A stretch of DNA of 64,000 bases from Dicaeum eximium (lineage: Eukaryota; Chordata; Aves; Passeriformes; Dicaeidae): NCBI GenBank assembly GCA_013396995.1, contig VWZP01006135.1:424747-488746 (forward strand), written 5' to 3'. The position numbers were made by a program, and so were the translations under genes. Each line of letters opens with the position of its first letter. The stretch's first letter is position 1. Below the pieces are notes generated by a model. The model saw only the letters and a list, made by a program, of their open reading frames with translations. It was not told the DNA's origin and did not search any database. This document shows positions 36,137 through 48,199 of this stretch, piece after piece.

Positions 36137-39100
36137 CTTTCTTCTTTTCCTCCCTGAAAAGCTCTTTTTTAAGCTTTAAAGGAAGAAGAAATGCTGGAAA
36201 ATTCCAAAGCGTCTTACTTCGTGACTTTTGTGTATTGTCAAAAAGCAGCTGGTGAAGCCTCCAGTGCGAGGAAAGGTTTCCTCATCAAACTGTTAACACC
36301 TAATTACAATGATTTTCTGCCAGAGGCACGGAGGAGCCCAGAAAACAGTGAAGGTCAGAAATGATGAGCTGTGCCCTTCTCCTCCGTGGGTCTCCTCTCT
36401 CAAAGTAAAAGGGTCTGATTGATACCAGGGACTGAAAAAAGCCTCCCAACATTCAGTGGAAAGGGACTCTGAGCAAGGTGAAATGGGAAATGACCCTTGT
36501 AGGGCTGGTCACAAGGCCCAGCGTGGGGATGGAGGGGGAAAAGCTCTGCAGGAGCTGGGGAACGTCTGGAAAACTTCAGCACAGACAGACCTTGTAGTTC
36601 TGTCCCCAGAAGAGCTCAGGAATGTGAGGCTGAGCTCCATCATGATCCCAACAAAGCTCAGATGTTGCAGGAAGTGAGGTGGGGTCTTATCCCCATTCCT
36701 GTTCTCTGGTCCAAGGCCAGTTCTCATTTAGTGTATGGACAATAAAAAGCAGTCTAAGCTAGAACTTCACTTCTACCTCCTCTGAGGCAGAACTTCAGTG
36801 GATTGGACCAAAGATTTGAATGGGGAAGCCCTTTCTAGGCTCACTGGCTGGAGGGGAGCGCTATGTCTTAACTTCATGCCTTAACTTGTGGCAGGAGAAA
36901 AGTGAAGGTGACAATGATGAATATTTTGCACAGTGATTAAAGCCTTGAGGAGAAGTATCTCCAAAGGGCCAGTTGCATTTTCCAAATTGAAATTTTGAAA
37001 GGTTTTAGCAAAATACTGATGCCATTTTCACCCCTTAAAACTAATTTTTTTTAAATTTTTCAATTTTAAATTGTTCATATTAAACATTTTTTTTTTTTCA
37101 GCTAGCTGGTAAAGCCATGCCTGTAGCCTGCAATCTGTGTGTTTCCAGCTGTGGTTGTGCAGTACTGAAATACCAAGGGAAGGTGTTTTCCTTTTGAAGT
37201 GGTGCTAGAAAATTCTCTCTTTGTGTAGCTTTTTTCAATCACTCCATCACCAGGGCTTCATTTGGCTCTGTCATGAGGGGTTCAGGAGGGTGGCTGTGTT
37301 GTAGAAGAGAGGAGATTGAGATTTGGATGGCTTCTCCTATGGTTGCCTGATGGGAGAAGGAGGAAATCCACAGCTTCAGGGAAGGTTTTGTGAGGTGCAG
37401 AAATGCAGCTCCTGTGCACAGAGCTCAGTGAGTGTTTTGGCATCCCTGTGGATGCACGTCCCACGCTGTGCAGGGCTGGGGAGAACCCGCTGACCTGGTC
37501 TGAGGGAAGCTGTAAACACCAGCCTTGGCATAGGAGATAGGTGGGCTGGGTTTCCAGGGTGGTGCTGGGCCAGACTGAGTTTTTCCTTTCCCAAATTAGA
37601 GGCTGAACGTGCGGCTGGGAGCTCAGCAGAGGCAGGGAGAGGCTCCCAGGCACTGCACAGGCAGCACCTGGGGAGTTGGACAGGCTCTCCCCAGCCCTGC
37701 TCCTCACAAGTCCTGCACTGAGAGGAAATCCCCTCACCCTGTGCTCCTGGTCTGGTTTTGGCACTTAGTGTGGGGGTGCTGGCTGTGCCCTGGCACTCAG
37801 TGAGCTTTGGGAAGAGACTTCCCTCCTCATACACACTCCCTGCAGCGATGCTGCCCTGGAGGGGCGATCTTCTGCAGGGCTTGCTGGGAGGTGTGCAAGC
37901 AATGCACCCTGCTTGGGATTAAAAAGAAGTGCAGTTATTCAATTATCTGTGAGGAGGAAAGAGAAGGATGTGAAATGGTGACACAATAAATTGGTGTTGT
38001 CACGGCTGTATGTGACTGAGTGCGTGTATGAAGTGCCACTGTTGGTGACATGATCTAGCCATGGCCATTCCCTAGAGCTGCTTTGCAAGCCACAGTGGTC
38101 TGTGTCACCATCATCCCTTCTGTGGCTGGAGAGAGTAAATCAACAGGAAACGATAATTCTGCTGCTTTTTCAAAGCTTTTTCAAGAGTTTGGCAAGCTGC
38201 ACAGTGAGGAAGTTTACTCTCTATTCACGCTAGCTCTCGCTCTGGACTTTCTTAATTTATGCAAGAGATAGTTTTGCCTCATCCAGAGTGATTCATGATT
38301 GGCATTCTGGTGTTTCACAGTCAGAGTGTTGGGAGGCTCTAAGTGAAAGGCTCCCTGCCTTCCAAAGAAATGGATCCCAGATTCTGCAGAGACACTTCTG
38401 AGCAAAGAGGGAAAGCAGAGAAAGCTCCAACCAGAAAGTAATTATGTTGCTTTCCTGTTTATTTGGGAACATGAGCAGTGCTGCAGGGAGGAGTCAGCTG
38501 GAGTCTGAGGCACAGTTTCCTTCTACACAGGCCTGTGAGACACGTGGATCTTCTTTCATCCACATTTCCTGCCCAGGTGGACTTCCAGCACCTACCTGGA
38601 GCTGGTTCTGGGAATCTGTTCCATAGGCACCAGGAGGAGCAAATGCAGAATTAGGTCACTATAGCAGCAAGTCCCCTCTTTTGCTACATATTCTAGAATC
38701 ATCTAGAAACAAGGATTTCTGAAGCTTCCTCATCTGTTCCAGGGATGGTTTTCTTGGTTTCATGGATGTGTGCTTAGGCTGCACGGGGGGAAGATACGAG
38801 ACCATTCAAGAGCTGGTGTGTCCTCAGTGAGGGAAAGGCAGGAGATGAGGTGGAGATGATGGTTTCTGAAGTATGGACAAGAAGGAAGAAGAGGCGTGAG
38901 ATGGAACATGACAGCCAGAATTGGGTAGTGTCTGTGCAAAAATACACCTTTCCAGTTTCTCTCCAAAGCCTTATGGGGCTGGTGCAGTCAGAGGCATTTT
39001 TTTCCCTAAAAAGTTGTCTACACCACTTCTCTTCTATATCCACTACATAAAAAGGATCCACCTTCATCTGATTTCTAGGAAACTGGCTTGAAGCTTCTGT

Positions 39101-41393
39101 CTCCTCTGATCAGTTTGTGCTACTTGGCAGAGTGTGAATGGCCCTACAGAGCAGTTAACAAAAAATAGATTCTCATCCCATTGCCAGCTTTTCCAGGTCT
39201 CTAGACTGGTTAATGCATGGCAGCTGCTGGTTTGTCTGCTTGCCTCGGTCCTTCTGTGTCCTGCAGGCAACCTGAGGTCAAAACCATCTGGGTGGGATGA
39301 GGTAAACCATCCCAGGAATTATTCAGTCTGAGCCTCGAGTGCCAGGGGGAACGGGCTGTTTGGAAAATACAGTTTTCCTGCTAAGAATGAGAAAATGTGG
39401 TTTTTCCTTACCCACTTGGTATTCTGTAATGTGGGCTATTCCTGCCTGGGGCAGAGCTGCAGATGACAGAACACTTTCCCAGCTGTCCCCTCAGAGTCCA
39501 GCCTGTGGTTTGAGGGAACAGCCACTGCCCCATGCGGAGAAACCTGTGGGCACCCAGCCCAGGGCACCACGGCATGTCTGTCTGTCCTGCTCATTGCCAC
39601 CTTCCTAAAGCAAGGTGTGGCCACAGGGATCCCAGGGAAGGTGCCTTCCTGGGGGGTGATGGTGTGCTGGACACAGGGCGGGTACCAGTAGTGTCAGTGG
39701 GGCACAGCAGTCATAGTGGAGTCTTTATTTCTCGTGCTGAATTGCCCACACCCTGTGCCCACTTGAGCTGGCATTAAACCATCTCAACCCCAAAAATAAC
39801 CGCTGAGATGTTTATTTTTTTCCTTATGGATACCTTCTCTTCTGCCTCTGTCTCATTTGCATGACTAAGAGCATCTCCTCTACGTGTGATTCCTATCTGC
39901 TGTACAAATGATTGCATGTTAATCATTGCCAAATTTCTGCACAGAAATGGGATAGATTTAAATGGCAAACTTCACCCAGAACACGATCTGAAACCAGAAT
40001 ATCTTTCCTGATGGCCTTATTTGCATTTTCCCAGGTCTGTTGCTGCTGGAGCACCTGGGTGGGATGATGTTTGTCCCAGGAAGAACTGTGCAGGCTCAGA
40101 GAAGCACTAGAAATGGGCCAAAATAGGGCAATGCATAAAACATCTTTGATATGTGGAAGTGAAGAAACTGATATTGTACTGGTTTCCACAAACCTGTTCC
40201 ACTCCTCTGCCATCCCTTTCCAGAAAAGATCCTTTTATGACTGAAATGTGGGGACAGATGCCTTTTTCCCCCATCCTACTAATTCAGACAAGCTTCAGAA
40301 ACACCGAAGCCCAGCTCAGACATCTCTTTATATCCTCCAAAATCTGGCATTGTCCTTGTGCTGCACATCCAAAAGGCTGTATCCCCCTGCCCTGTCTGGT
40401 CCAGGAGGTGTAACAAAACCAGGGAGCCACAAAGAACACAAAGGTAAATGTAGGAAACTTAGCTACAAGTTACAAGATTGGTCTCACACTCTTCTTCAAT
40501 GCTGCCTTGTTTCATTTTTTTTTACATTTGGATTTTTTTTGTTTTGTTTTTGTTTTTTTTTTTAATGAAATTGCTATATTTATGCAATTTTTCTCTGAGG
40601 AGAATCTTTGCAAAGGAAAAAGAGGTTTTAGATAACTTGAATGTAAGGCTTAAAAGGTAGACTTCAGTTTATTCATTCTCCACATCACATGTTTTATTTT
40701 CTGTATGATGAGTTGGTAACAGCAATTAAATTTTATTTTTCCCACTATCCTGACCATGTATTTTAATGGTCCTCTTTCTCACTGAGGTAGGTTTTAGGAA
40801 GAAAGGCAGCTGATTTCATAGACTGGACCATCTTTGCTGCCTGAAGAGCTTTGTCTCTTTGGCTGATCTGGCCCATCACACACTGCTCAGGATGCATCAC
40901 TGAGGTGAAAATAATAAGATATTGAAACACAGAGCACATCATACCACATAAGGCCTGTATTTATTGGGTCCCTTTGTTATTCTGAATTGGAGAGAGCAAA
41001 ACAATGTGTTTTTTCTGGAAGAAATTAGTGGTTATCCAGTGATTCCAGCAGAGGAGAGCCAGCATGGGATGAGAGGTGCCATAATTCCAACAGGATTAAG
41101 AGTAACTCTGCAATCTGACTTTCAGAATTTTAATTCTGCTAATTAAAAGCCCCTTTTATATAATGTGTGTTTCTCTGATCAACATGAGTAGTGTAAGTGA
41201 TGAGAGATTGGGCAACACCACAATGGAAGTGCTGATGGGGAACACAGAAAAAAATCAGGTGAAGCTCTGGTTAAAACCAAACTTACATTAAATAAATCTG
41301 TGGAACAGACTTAAGTTAAATAAATCTGTGGAATAACTTTCAGCCAGAGGTTGTGGTGGTGTTTATTTGGTGGTTTTTTTTGGTGTGGGGTTT
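36137..41393. other. Single-copy non-coding stretch
   Basis: No gene or transposon recognised. Two AT-rich patches look like candidate conserved elements: 36210-36330 (AACACCTAATTACAATGATT) and 39830-39970 (ATTTGCAT at 39855-39862, then TGTTAATCATTG). The GC-richer part at 37270-37900 has minus-strand frames of 152-160 codons without domains. A 28-bp direct repeat is at 41288-41333. Confidence 0.5.
41288..41333. repeat. 28-bp tandem duplication (1.6 copies)
   Basis: TTAAATAAATCTGTGGAA occurs at 41288 and again at 41316, period 28. Simple local duplication. Confidence 0.9.
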
Positions 41394-41427
41394 NNNNNNN
41401 NNNNNNNNNNNNNNNNNNNNNNNNNNN
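41394..41427. other. Assembly gap of 34 N in homopolymer
   Basis: 34 N between a T/G-rich left flank (GGTGTGGGGTTT) and a run of 19 T at 41428-41446. The unusual length suggests an estimated gap or masked low-quality bases within one long T-rich tract. Confidence 0.95.
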
Positions 41428-44340
41428 TTTTTTTTTTTTTTTTTTTCCCTCTTGAAATGAATCTTTAAAGAAGGCAAACATGGTTGTTTGGTGGATTCAA
41501 GGCCAAACACTGTTGGGCAAGTACTGCACAGGCACTGGACTTTCCTTTACTCCAAATTCAGTCTGCCCAGTCCTGTTTTCTTGCAGGATGCAGAAAATAA
41601 GAGACGCTAAAAACTTCTTGTCAGCTGTACAAACCAAAATCTCGATTTAGAGATTTAGGGAGACAGACTTGTGGAGCTTTCGTTTTGTGGTTGTGCCTTA
41701 TGGTGAGGCCACACCTTTGGACCTGCAATTCTTAGCAAGCTTCTGGATACTTTGGAGAGATTTCCTGGGTGAAGAGCAGAAGACCCCAAGAAAGGAAAAA
41801 AAGTAGGTGTAAAGGCAGGGAAAGGAGGTTTGGTCAGAGTCAGGCATGTACCTAGAGGCAACAACTCCATGGATCAGATCAGATCACAATATATTCTGAT
41901 GGTGCAGAAGAGCAGGAAAATGCCCTGGCTGACCAGAGGAGATAGATGACACACAGAGGAAAAATTTGGAAAATATTCCTCCTTTGTCTGGGCATGGTGA
42001 GAGCTGCCAGTGTCTGTTCCAGTGCAGCTCAGCACATTCCTCTTGTCTCGGTCACTTTGCTCCTGGACCTTTGCTATGGCTGAAGCCTCATGCATCTGGG
42101 AGCAGGAGGAGTCCCAGGGGTGCAGAAGGCCATGGCAAAAAGGGTGATTGGACAAGCTCCTCAGGAGAAGGAAGTGGGCACCCAGAGTAAGGGGGAAGTA
42201 GGAATTCATAGGGAAAGCGATTTGGCGCTGGTGATGACGCGCTCTCCTCACGTGGAGTTGTCAAAGCTTCCCTGGAAAGGCTCTCAGCAGCCTGACCCAG
42301 CTGTGGGGTGCTCAGAAACATCCCACTGGTGCCCACCAAGGCCTCCTGCTCATGCAGCAGGACCAACCAGCCTTGATGTTGCCATGGATGTCACTTTGTG
42401 CCTCTGTAGTTGAGAACGACTCTGATCATGGCTTTGGATGTTTCCTCCAGGGAAAGCCACTGCACACATGGGATTTATTGAGGTTCCTGCCAGAGCTGCA
42501 GCCCTCCATTTATCCCATTTATCAAGAGGAGTTTCTGGAGTACCTGTTCCAGCAGGATGCTCAGGATGGCAGCTGCCAGCCTGGGACCTGAGCAGGTGAG
42601 GGATAAGGAAGACACGTTCCTGCAGTGCTTCAAAGGCAGTTTGAATTTTATTGGTTGTGAACCTGCTGCCTTGAACTTTTATGAGCCCATTAGAAGCACA
42701 GGGTTAGCTCAGGCTGTGAAGGCAAGTCATCTGGTAAAAATGCCCGTGAGACTAAGACACAGCAAATAATCCTGCAGCAAAGCATATTATTAACTTTGCT
42801 GTTCCTGGTGCTCTTTTTTTAAACATTTCTTAAATGGAAAGAATTTTTCTCCTGGGAGTTTTGTCTCAGCTGAAGTGCAGTTCTTTGCTATTTTGTGATT
42901 TAGGCATATCAACATTGATGAATTTTAATAGACAGACCAATAAAATCAAAATTATGTTTGTGGGTGCAGCTGATACTTTCAGGAAAATAAAAAATTTATA
43001 GGGTGCTGTGATAAATAATACAGATGGATATTTAAGTTAATAAACCTCAGATACTGAGATGGATGGAAATATCTTTAAAAGGTGAATTCAAGAACTAATA
43101 AATGTGTTCACAGGAAACGTGGGGTTGCCTCAGCTCGGGCTTCCTCACCCCTGCCCATGGCCCCAGGCTGCCATTTAGACTCAACCATGAAGCTCCAGGC
43201 CCAGTTTGAGTTTGATCCCAGGGTTGCAAATTGATTGAGACCCAAAGATTCATGGGTTTCTGGGAAATGACTGGAGAGGAAGAAGGATTATGGAGCCCAG
43301 TTGTCAAACCCCTTCCCTGGCACTGCTGGCTGATTTCCAGCGTTGCTCCCAAAGCGTCTCCTGGGCAGATTCCTGGTGCTGGACTGGGGGTGGACGGGTG
43401 GACAAGGCCCTTTGTGTTTGGGGTGCTCAGGATGTGGTGGCTGAGGGATCCTAACGAGCTCTGGCTCAGTTAAAGTGGAGAGGAAGTTGGCAAGAATGAG
43501 CAACGTCTGGAGAACTTTGATCACCAAAGAAAAAATGGAAAACCAGATTAGTTTATGCACAGCTTTTAAAGTTTTTTGAACCAAGAATGTTTTTGATGGA
43601 TATGGCAGATCCTGAGTCCTGTAACTACAGTCCTGTTTCTCTACACTATATTTTATAGACTTTAATCTGTAGCCTTAGTTTTAAGTTGTGTTTTATGGGG
43701 GACGAGGTTGTGGATCCTGGAGGAACGAAGCACACCCTCTAGCTGGGAAAGGTCTCTGGGAGAGATTAAGGGAATGAGCTGTTCCTTCCTGGCCACAGGC
43801 AACAGAGCAAGAATCTGTGGGTTTAATTTACAATAGGAAACTCCAGTGCCTGTCTCTGATGGAAGCAAAGCATGGGTCTGAGGGTGTGGTATCTCTGAGG
43901 TTTTTATGAATAGGTTGGACCAGCATCTGTTGAATTATTTGGGTCAAATTGATCATGGCTTGGGGTTGTGGGAGGGAGCACGTTGAAACTCCTTGGAGCT
44001 GAGTGTCACTGAGGGAATAAGCACCATTCCCTTTCCTTGGGCGTCTTTTCTTCACTTCCAACCAGGGCAGCTCTTGCCAGCTCCTTGCTGTCCTCCATGC
44101 ATAAAAATTTGGCAGATTCCACACATTTTGGGTATTTTTTTTCATCTGTTCTTGCCCCTCATCAGAAACTCTTTTGTTAGCAACCACAGGCCCTACAAGT
44201 GGACATTTCCCTATGATTATGGCTGCAATAGATAAACCCCCTGGCTTCTAAATGCAATTTTTTTTTTAAAGTGCACAATGAGTTTTTGAACCAAATAATG
44301 AGAATTCATGGGTATGGAGTTCATGAAGAACTTGTGCTCC
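41428..44340. other. Single-copy non-coding stretch
   Basis: No gene recognised. 43880-43990 has a weak resemblance to an old LINE 3' region (TTTTTATGAATAGGTTGGACC, TTGATCATGGCTTGGGG), too diverged to call. Frames of up to 125 codons (41874-42251, minus) lack domains. Confidence 0.5.
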
Positions 44341-44656
44341 ACAACTCCCTGACAGGAGGGGGCAGCCAAATAGGGGTTGGGATCTCCCAGGGAACAAGGG
44401 ACAGGATGAGAGGAAAGGGCCTCGAGCTGGGCCAGGGGAGGCTCAGGTTGGACATTGGGAGGAAATTTTTCATGGAAAGAGTGGTCATGCCTTGGAAGGA
44501 GGTGCCTATGGAGTCCCCATCCCTGGAGGTGTCCAAGGAAGGCTTGGATGTGGCACTCAGTGCTCTGAGCTGGTGAAAAGGTGAGGATCAGGCACAGCTT
44601 GGACTCTCTGACCCGGAGGGCTTTTCCAAGCTTAAGGATTTTATGGTTCTGTGAAT
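44341..44656 (+). mobile_element. CR1 LINE fragment, 3' end
   Basis: ACTCCCTGACAGGAGGG, GGGAACAAGGGACAGGATG, GGAGGCTCAGGTTGGACATT, GGAGTCCCCATCCCTGGAG and TTTTCCAAGCTTAAGG are in CR1 sense order, ending with a decayed ATTTTATGGTTCTGTG tail. Overlapping plus and minus frames (101 and 151 codons) are by-products. Confidence 0.95.
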
Positions 44657-47473
44657 CCCTCACTCTAGGCAAGCCCTAAGGCTCTTTGTGAGAACAGAAG
44701 GGGCAGTGAATGTCAAAGCCCCCAGCCTGGGGACCCCATCTGCATTGAGGGAATTAGCAAATACCTGGATGCTCAGGTGAGCTTTGTAGATCTGAGCACC
44801 CTCAGCTTAGCATAGAACTGTTCTCTTAAGGGTAAATGTACCTAGGAGAAAGTTGTCATCCCTTTGGTTTGGGGAAGGCAGAGCAGGAGTGGTTTGGGGA
44901 AGACAGAACAGGATTGTCGTACGTGCATTGCTGCCTGTGCAGGAACCCTGTGACCACAGCAGCTCTGGGCTACAGCTCACCCATGATGTGTTGGGTTGGT
45001 TGATGAGAGAGGTGATAAATAGGGGTTCTCCCCTGGATTCCTCTGGCTGAGGGCGCTTCGGTCATGGAGTCACATGTGAGCATCTGTGGGCAAAATGAGT
45101 AGGAGAAACTTCCTCTAAAGCTGGCAGCATCCAGCCCTCAGCAGAGAGGCTAAAACTCATCCTAGAAAACCCATTTTTAAGTCTGCATGCATTCTTTTAA
45201 GGGGAAAAAAAAGTAAAAAGGAAAGGGAGTGGAGGAAAGCCAGAAACAATAGTATGTCTCTTGGAGCTTGAGTCTGTGGAAAAAAAAAGGGAAAGGGAGA
45301 AGGAAATAAATTACTCTGAAGAGGTACAGATGGAAGGATTGACACAAGTGTGCTTTGGGTTCAGCAGAGCTGTAATCTGAGCAAAGAACAGAGCCAGCAA
45401 AGTTGGATTAACCCTGAAGCTTGGATGAGCAGCACCTTCCTGTGACTGCTTATTCTTATTGTCAAAGTGGACCAAGACAAGCTGACTTTCCTCAGCTGAC
45501 TTCCCTCCCAAATAGTGCTGGAATTGAGTTTTTCTGGCTCTGGATAATTTCTCTTTTTTGGCTATTTGTACCATGCTTAAATTTCCTTTCTTCCCCTGGA
45601 GAGGGAAGCAGTGAAAGGCTGTGAAATACAGTACAGCTCTTAGCTGAACTGATGATCCCAACACGGATTGTAATGATTCAAGCACTAGCAATTAATTTTA
45701 TACAATTACTCCATTTAGTTAATTATTCTGAGCAAAATTAGAACAGGACTTTGCTGTCTGTTCACTGACACAATTTCCCAATTACCAGCCAGAGGTTTGT
45801 ACGTGCTCAGATGTGAATTCTCAGCCTTGGCCACCGGGCAGATTTGAGCTGGCGCGGGCTGAGCACCTGAGTCAGCAGCCCTTTGGGGCTGATGTGCTAA
45901 ATGCAGACAAAGCCCACTGCAATGGGCTTGATCTCCATGTGGAATTTAGAGGAAATTATCATGTGGAGCTGTGTGTTTGCCCCAGTTGCACCCAGGGACG
46001 GGTGGGAGCTGCTGGTGCTCTTCCTGCAATGCCCAGCGCAATCCACCCTGGATCCCATACACGGCTCTGCCTTCCTTGGTGTCCTGGACTGAACTCAGCT
46101 CTCAGCTGGTGCTTCCAAATGACACAGGTGTCCTCACATCCAAAAATCCTGCTGGACAGCTCAGGAAGGAAGGGATAGGTGTAGGCCATACAAGAAGAAC
46201 TTTAATCCTGCTTTTCTGCATGTGGCAATGCAGTTCATCCCCTCAGTGCTGGGAATCAGCCTTTACCAGGGGAAAACCACCCTCCTTTTGTGTCAGTGTG
46301 CAGGAGGCTCTGCTCAACAGGCCCCACTCTCCTCAGCAGCATTTCTTACCACAATCATGAAACTTGGCAGTGGGTCCCACAGGAACTGAAAGAAAGAACG
46401 GTGTCACTTCTCACTGGAGACTTGCTTTCATCTCCTGGGAGGCCTCTTCTAAAGCAGGCAGTGGCTGAAACAAAAAACAAGCTCTGGTGTCTTCTTGGTC
46501 CTCTGTTAAATCCATTGCATTGAAGAAACTCAATTTTATAATGAAGAGAAGTGATCCCTCACATCCCCTCAAGCAGTGGGTGCTGGAGGAGTGCCTGGCT
46601 GAGCTGGAGCTCCAGTTGCACATCTAAGTGTCCATGAGATTAGAAACCCAGCCCTTCTCTCCTGTGCAAACCTTGAGCCCTTTGGAAAATAGATTATTTT
46701 CAAATACAGACTAGGAAATAATAAAACTTCCTCCCACCCCAAGTTGCTCCTCTTCTTTTTAATTTTGAAGGAGATGCTCAGTTGGGAGATGCTCCTCAGA
46801 GCCTCGTGCTGGGCTTTAGAGCAGTTCACTGAAATTAAACATTTACAGTTGGATTCAAAATAGGATACTTTGATTACTGAGATAATGAGGAGAATGCTGA
46901 ACCCTTATCACTGTTGACTGGACCAAGAATTTTAGGGAAATTATTCAACCAGCCTTGGTCTTGAAAAGGATCTGCTTTTCCAGCAGCTTTCTGATCAGAG
47001 GAAGGCAATGGTGGGTTCTGTGTGACCCAGCTTGTATATTTAGGTGATTTTAACAGATGTGATAATTGCAGAATTGAGTAAATTTTATCCTTCCTAGAGA
47101 TCTTAATCTGGAGTCATTAAGACGGCCAATATTGCTGGAAATCAACCACAGCTTGTGCATGCTGGTGTAGAAAAGGGGAATTTGGTGTTTGCCTCAGAAA
47201 TCTTGAGGATGATTAATCCACCACTGGTAACCAGCACGTGGCACAAATGGAATAAACCCTGGAATTAATCCACACAAATGGATTTTGAGCAGGCTATTCA
47301 GTGATGCTGGAATGCCAACATCTGTACATCAACACATCTACTGCAGCCTTGAGAGGGGCAAGACTTCACAGGTTTGGGGTGAGATCACGGTTGGAGAGAA
47401 TTAATTTAGTCTAAATTTAGCTATGTGAAAGTCTTGTCTAAACGGGGCTGGTACCACACATCACGAACATCTG
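44657..47473. other. Single-copy non-coding stretch
   Basis: No gene or transposon recognised. It holds a 25-bp direct repeat at 44866-44915. A candidate conserved patch at 45670-45990 is rich in TAATTA-type motifs and then GC-richer. A further one at 47030-47330 has two TTAATCCA motifs. Confidence 0.5.
44866..44915. repeat. 25-bp tandem duplication (2 copies)
   Basis: GGTTTGGGGAAGGCAGAGCA at 44866 recurs at 44891 with few substitutions; period 25. Confidence 0.9.
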
Positions 47474-48199
47474 TCAGTGTGTGGGGTGACTCACCTGGGA
47501 GCACATCCATCCCTCATCTGCAGCCCAGGGATGGAGCCTGGCTGACCAAACTGGTGAACTTTGGCACTGATAAGGTTTGGGGAGCTGACTCACAGCCACA
47601 GCGTTTGCTGAGTACATTTCTTCCACATGTTTGGTATCTCCAGGTGCCACTTCTGCTGCCAGGGAGTTGATCTGAGGTCTCTGCAAAGCCTCTCTCAGGC
47701 AGTGGTTACAGAGCTGCACTTTTACTGATTGAAGGCAGCCTGGAATACCTGAACTTGGCTCACTGGAACAAAAACATCTGTTTTGACCAGGGCTTGAACT
47801 TGTCCTCTTTCTCCCTGCAGAAATCCCTCTCCCTTTCTGTGGGGCTCCTCCAGGTGAGGAGCTCAGTGCTTTTAATCCCAGACTGGTGGAAGCCCTGTGC
47901 TTTTTTCCTCTCTGGTGAGGGGACATGCAGAGAAGCAGCTCTCTTGGGATGGTTCTGTTTAAAACTGAAGGAAGAAAGGGGAAAGGGACAGTAGGAAAAG
48001 TGCATGCTGAATATCCAGGGAGATGCTGGGAATGCATTGCCCATGCGATGTCTGGGAAACAGGGACACAGACTTCTCATTTCACACCTGGGCTGGAACTC
48101 CAGAGTCAGGCTCAACATCTGACTCTTGAGCCCTTCCTCTTCTGTGGGCTCAGGGTGACTCCCTGGTGGGTTAAACAAACTCTCTCTTCTCCCTACCAC
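47474..48199 (-). other. Longest open frame in the window (241 codons), probably not a gene
   Basis: A minus-strand ATG frame of 241 codons lies in single-copy DNA. I see no domain, signal peptide, membrane segment or repeat in it. It is rich in Ser, Pro, Arg and Cys, as chance frames in moderately GC-rich DNA usually are. Overlapping frames exist on both strands, and no promoter or polyadenylation context stands out. A chance frame is the best explanation. Confidence 0.15.

Noticed and set aside
37282..37834. Two overlapping minus-strand frames of 160 and 152 codons
   Set aside because: They overlap in different frames over a GC-richer patch, neither shows a domain, and this is expected where stop codons are scarce.
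43880..43990. Possible ancient LINE 3' region
   Set aside because: Only two short blocks look familiar and spacing is uncertain; a profile search would be needed to call it.
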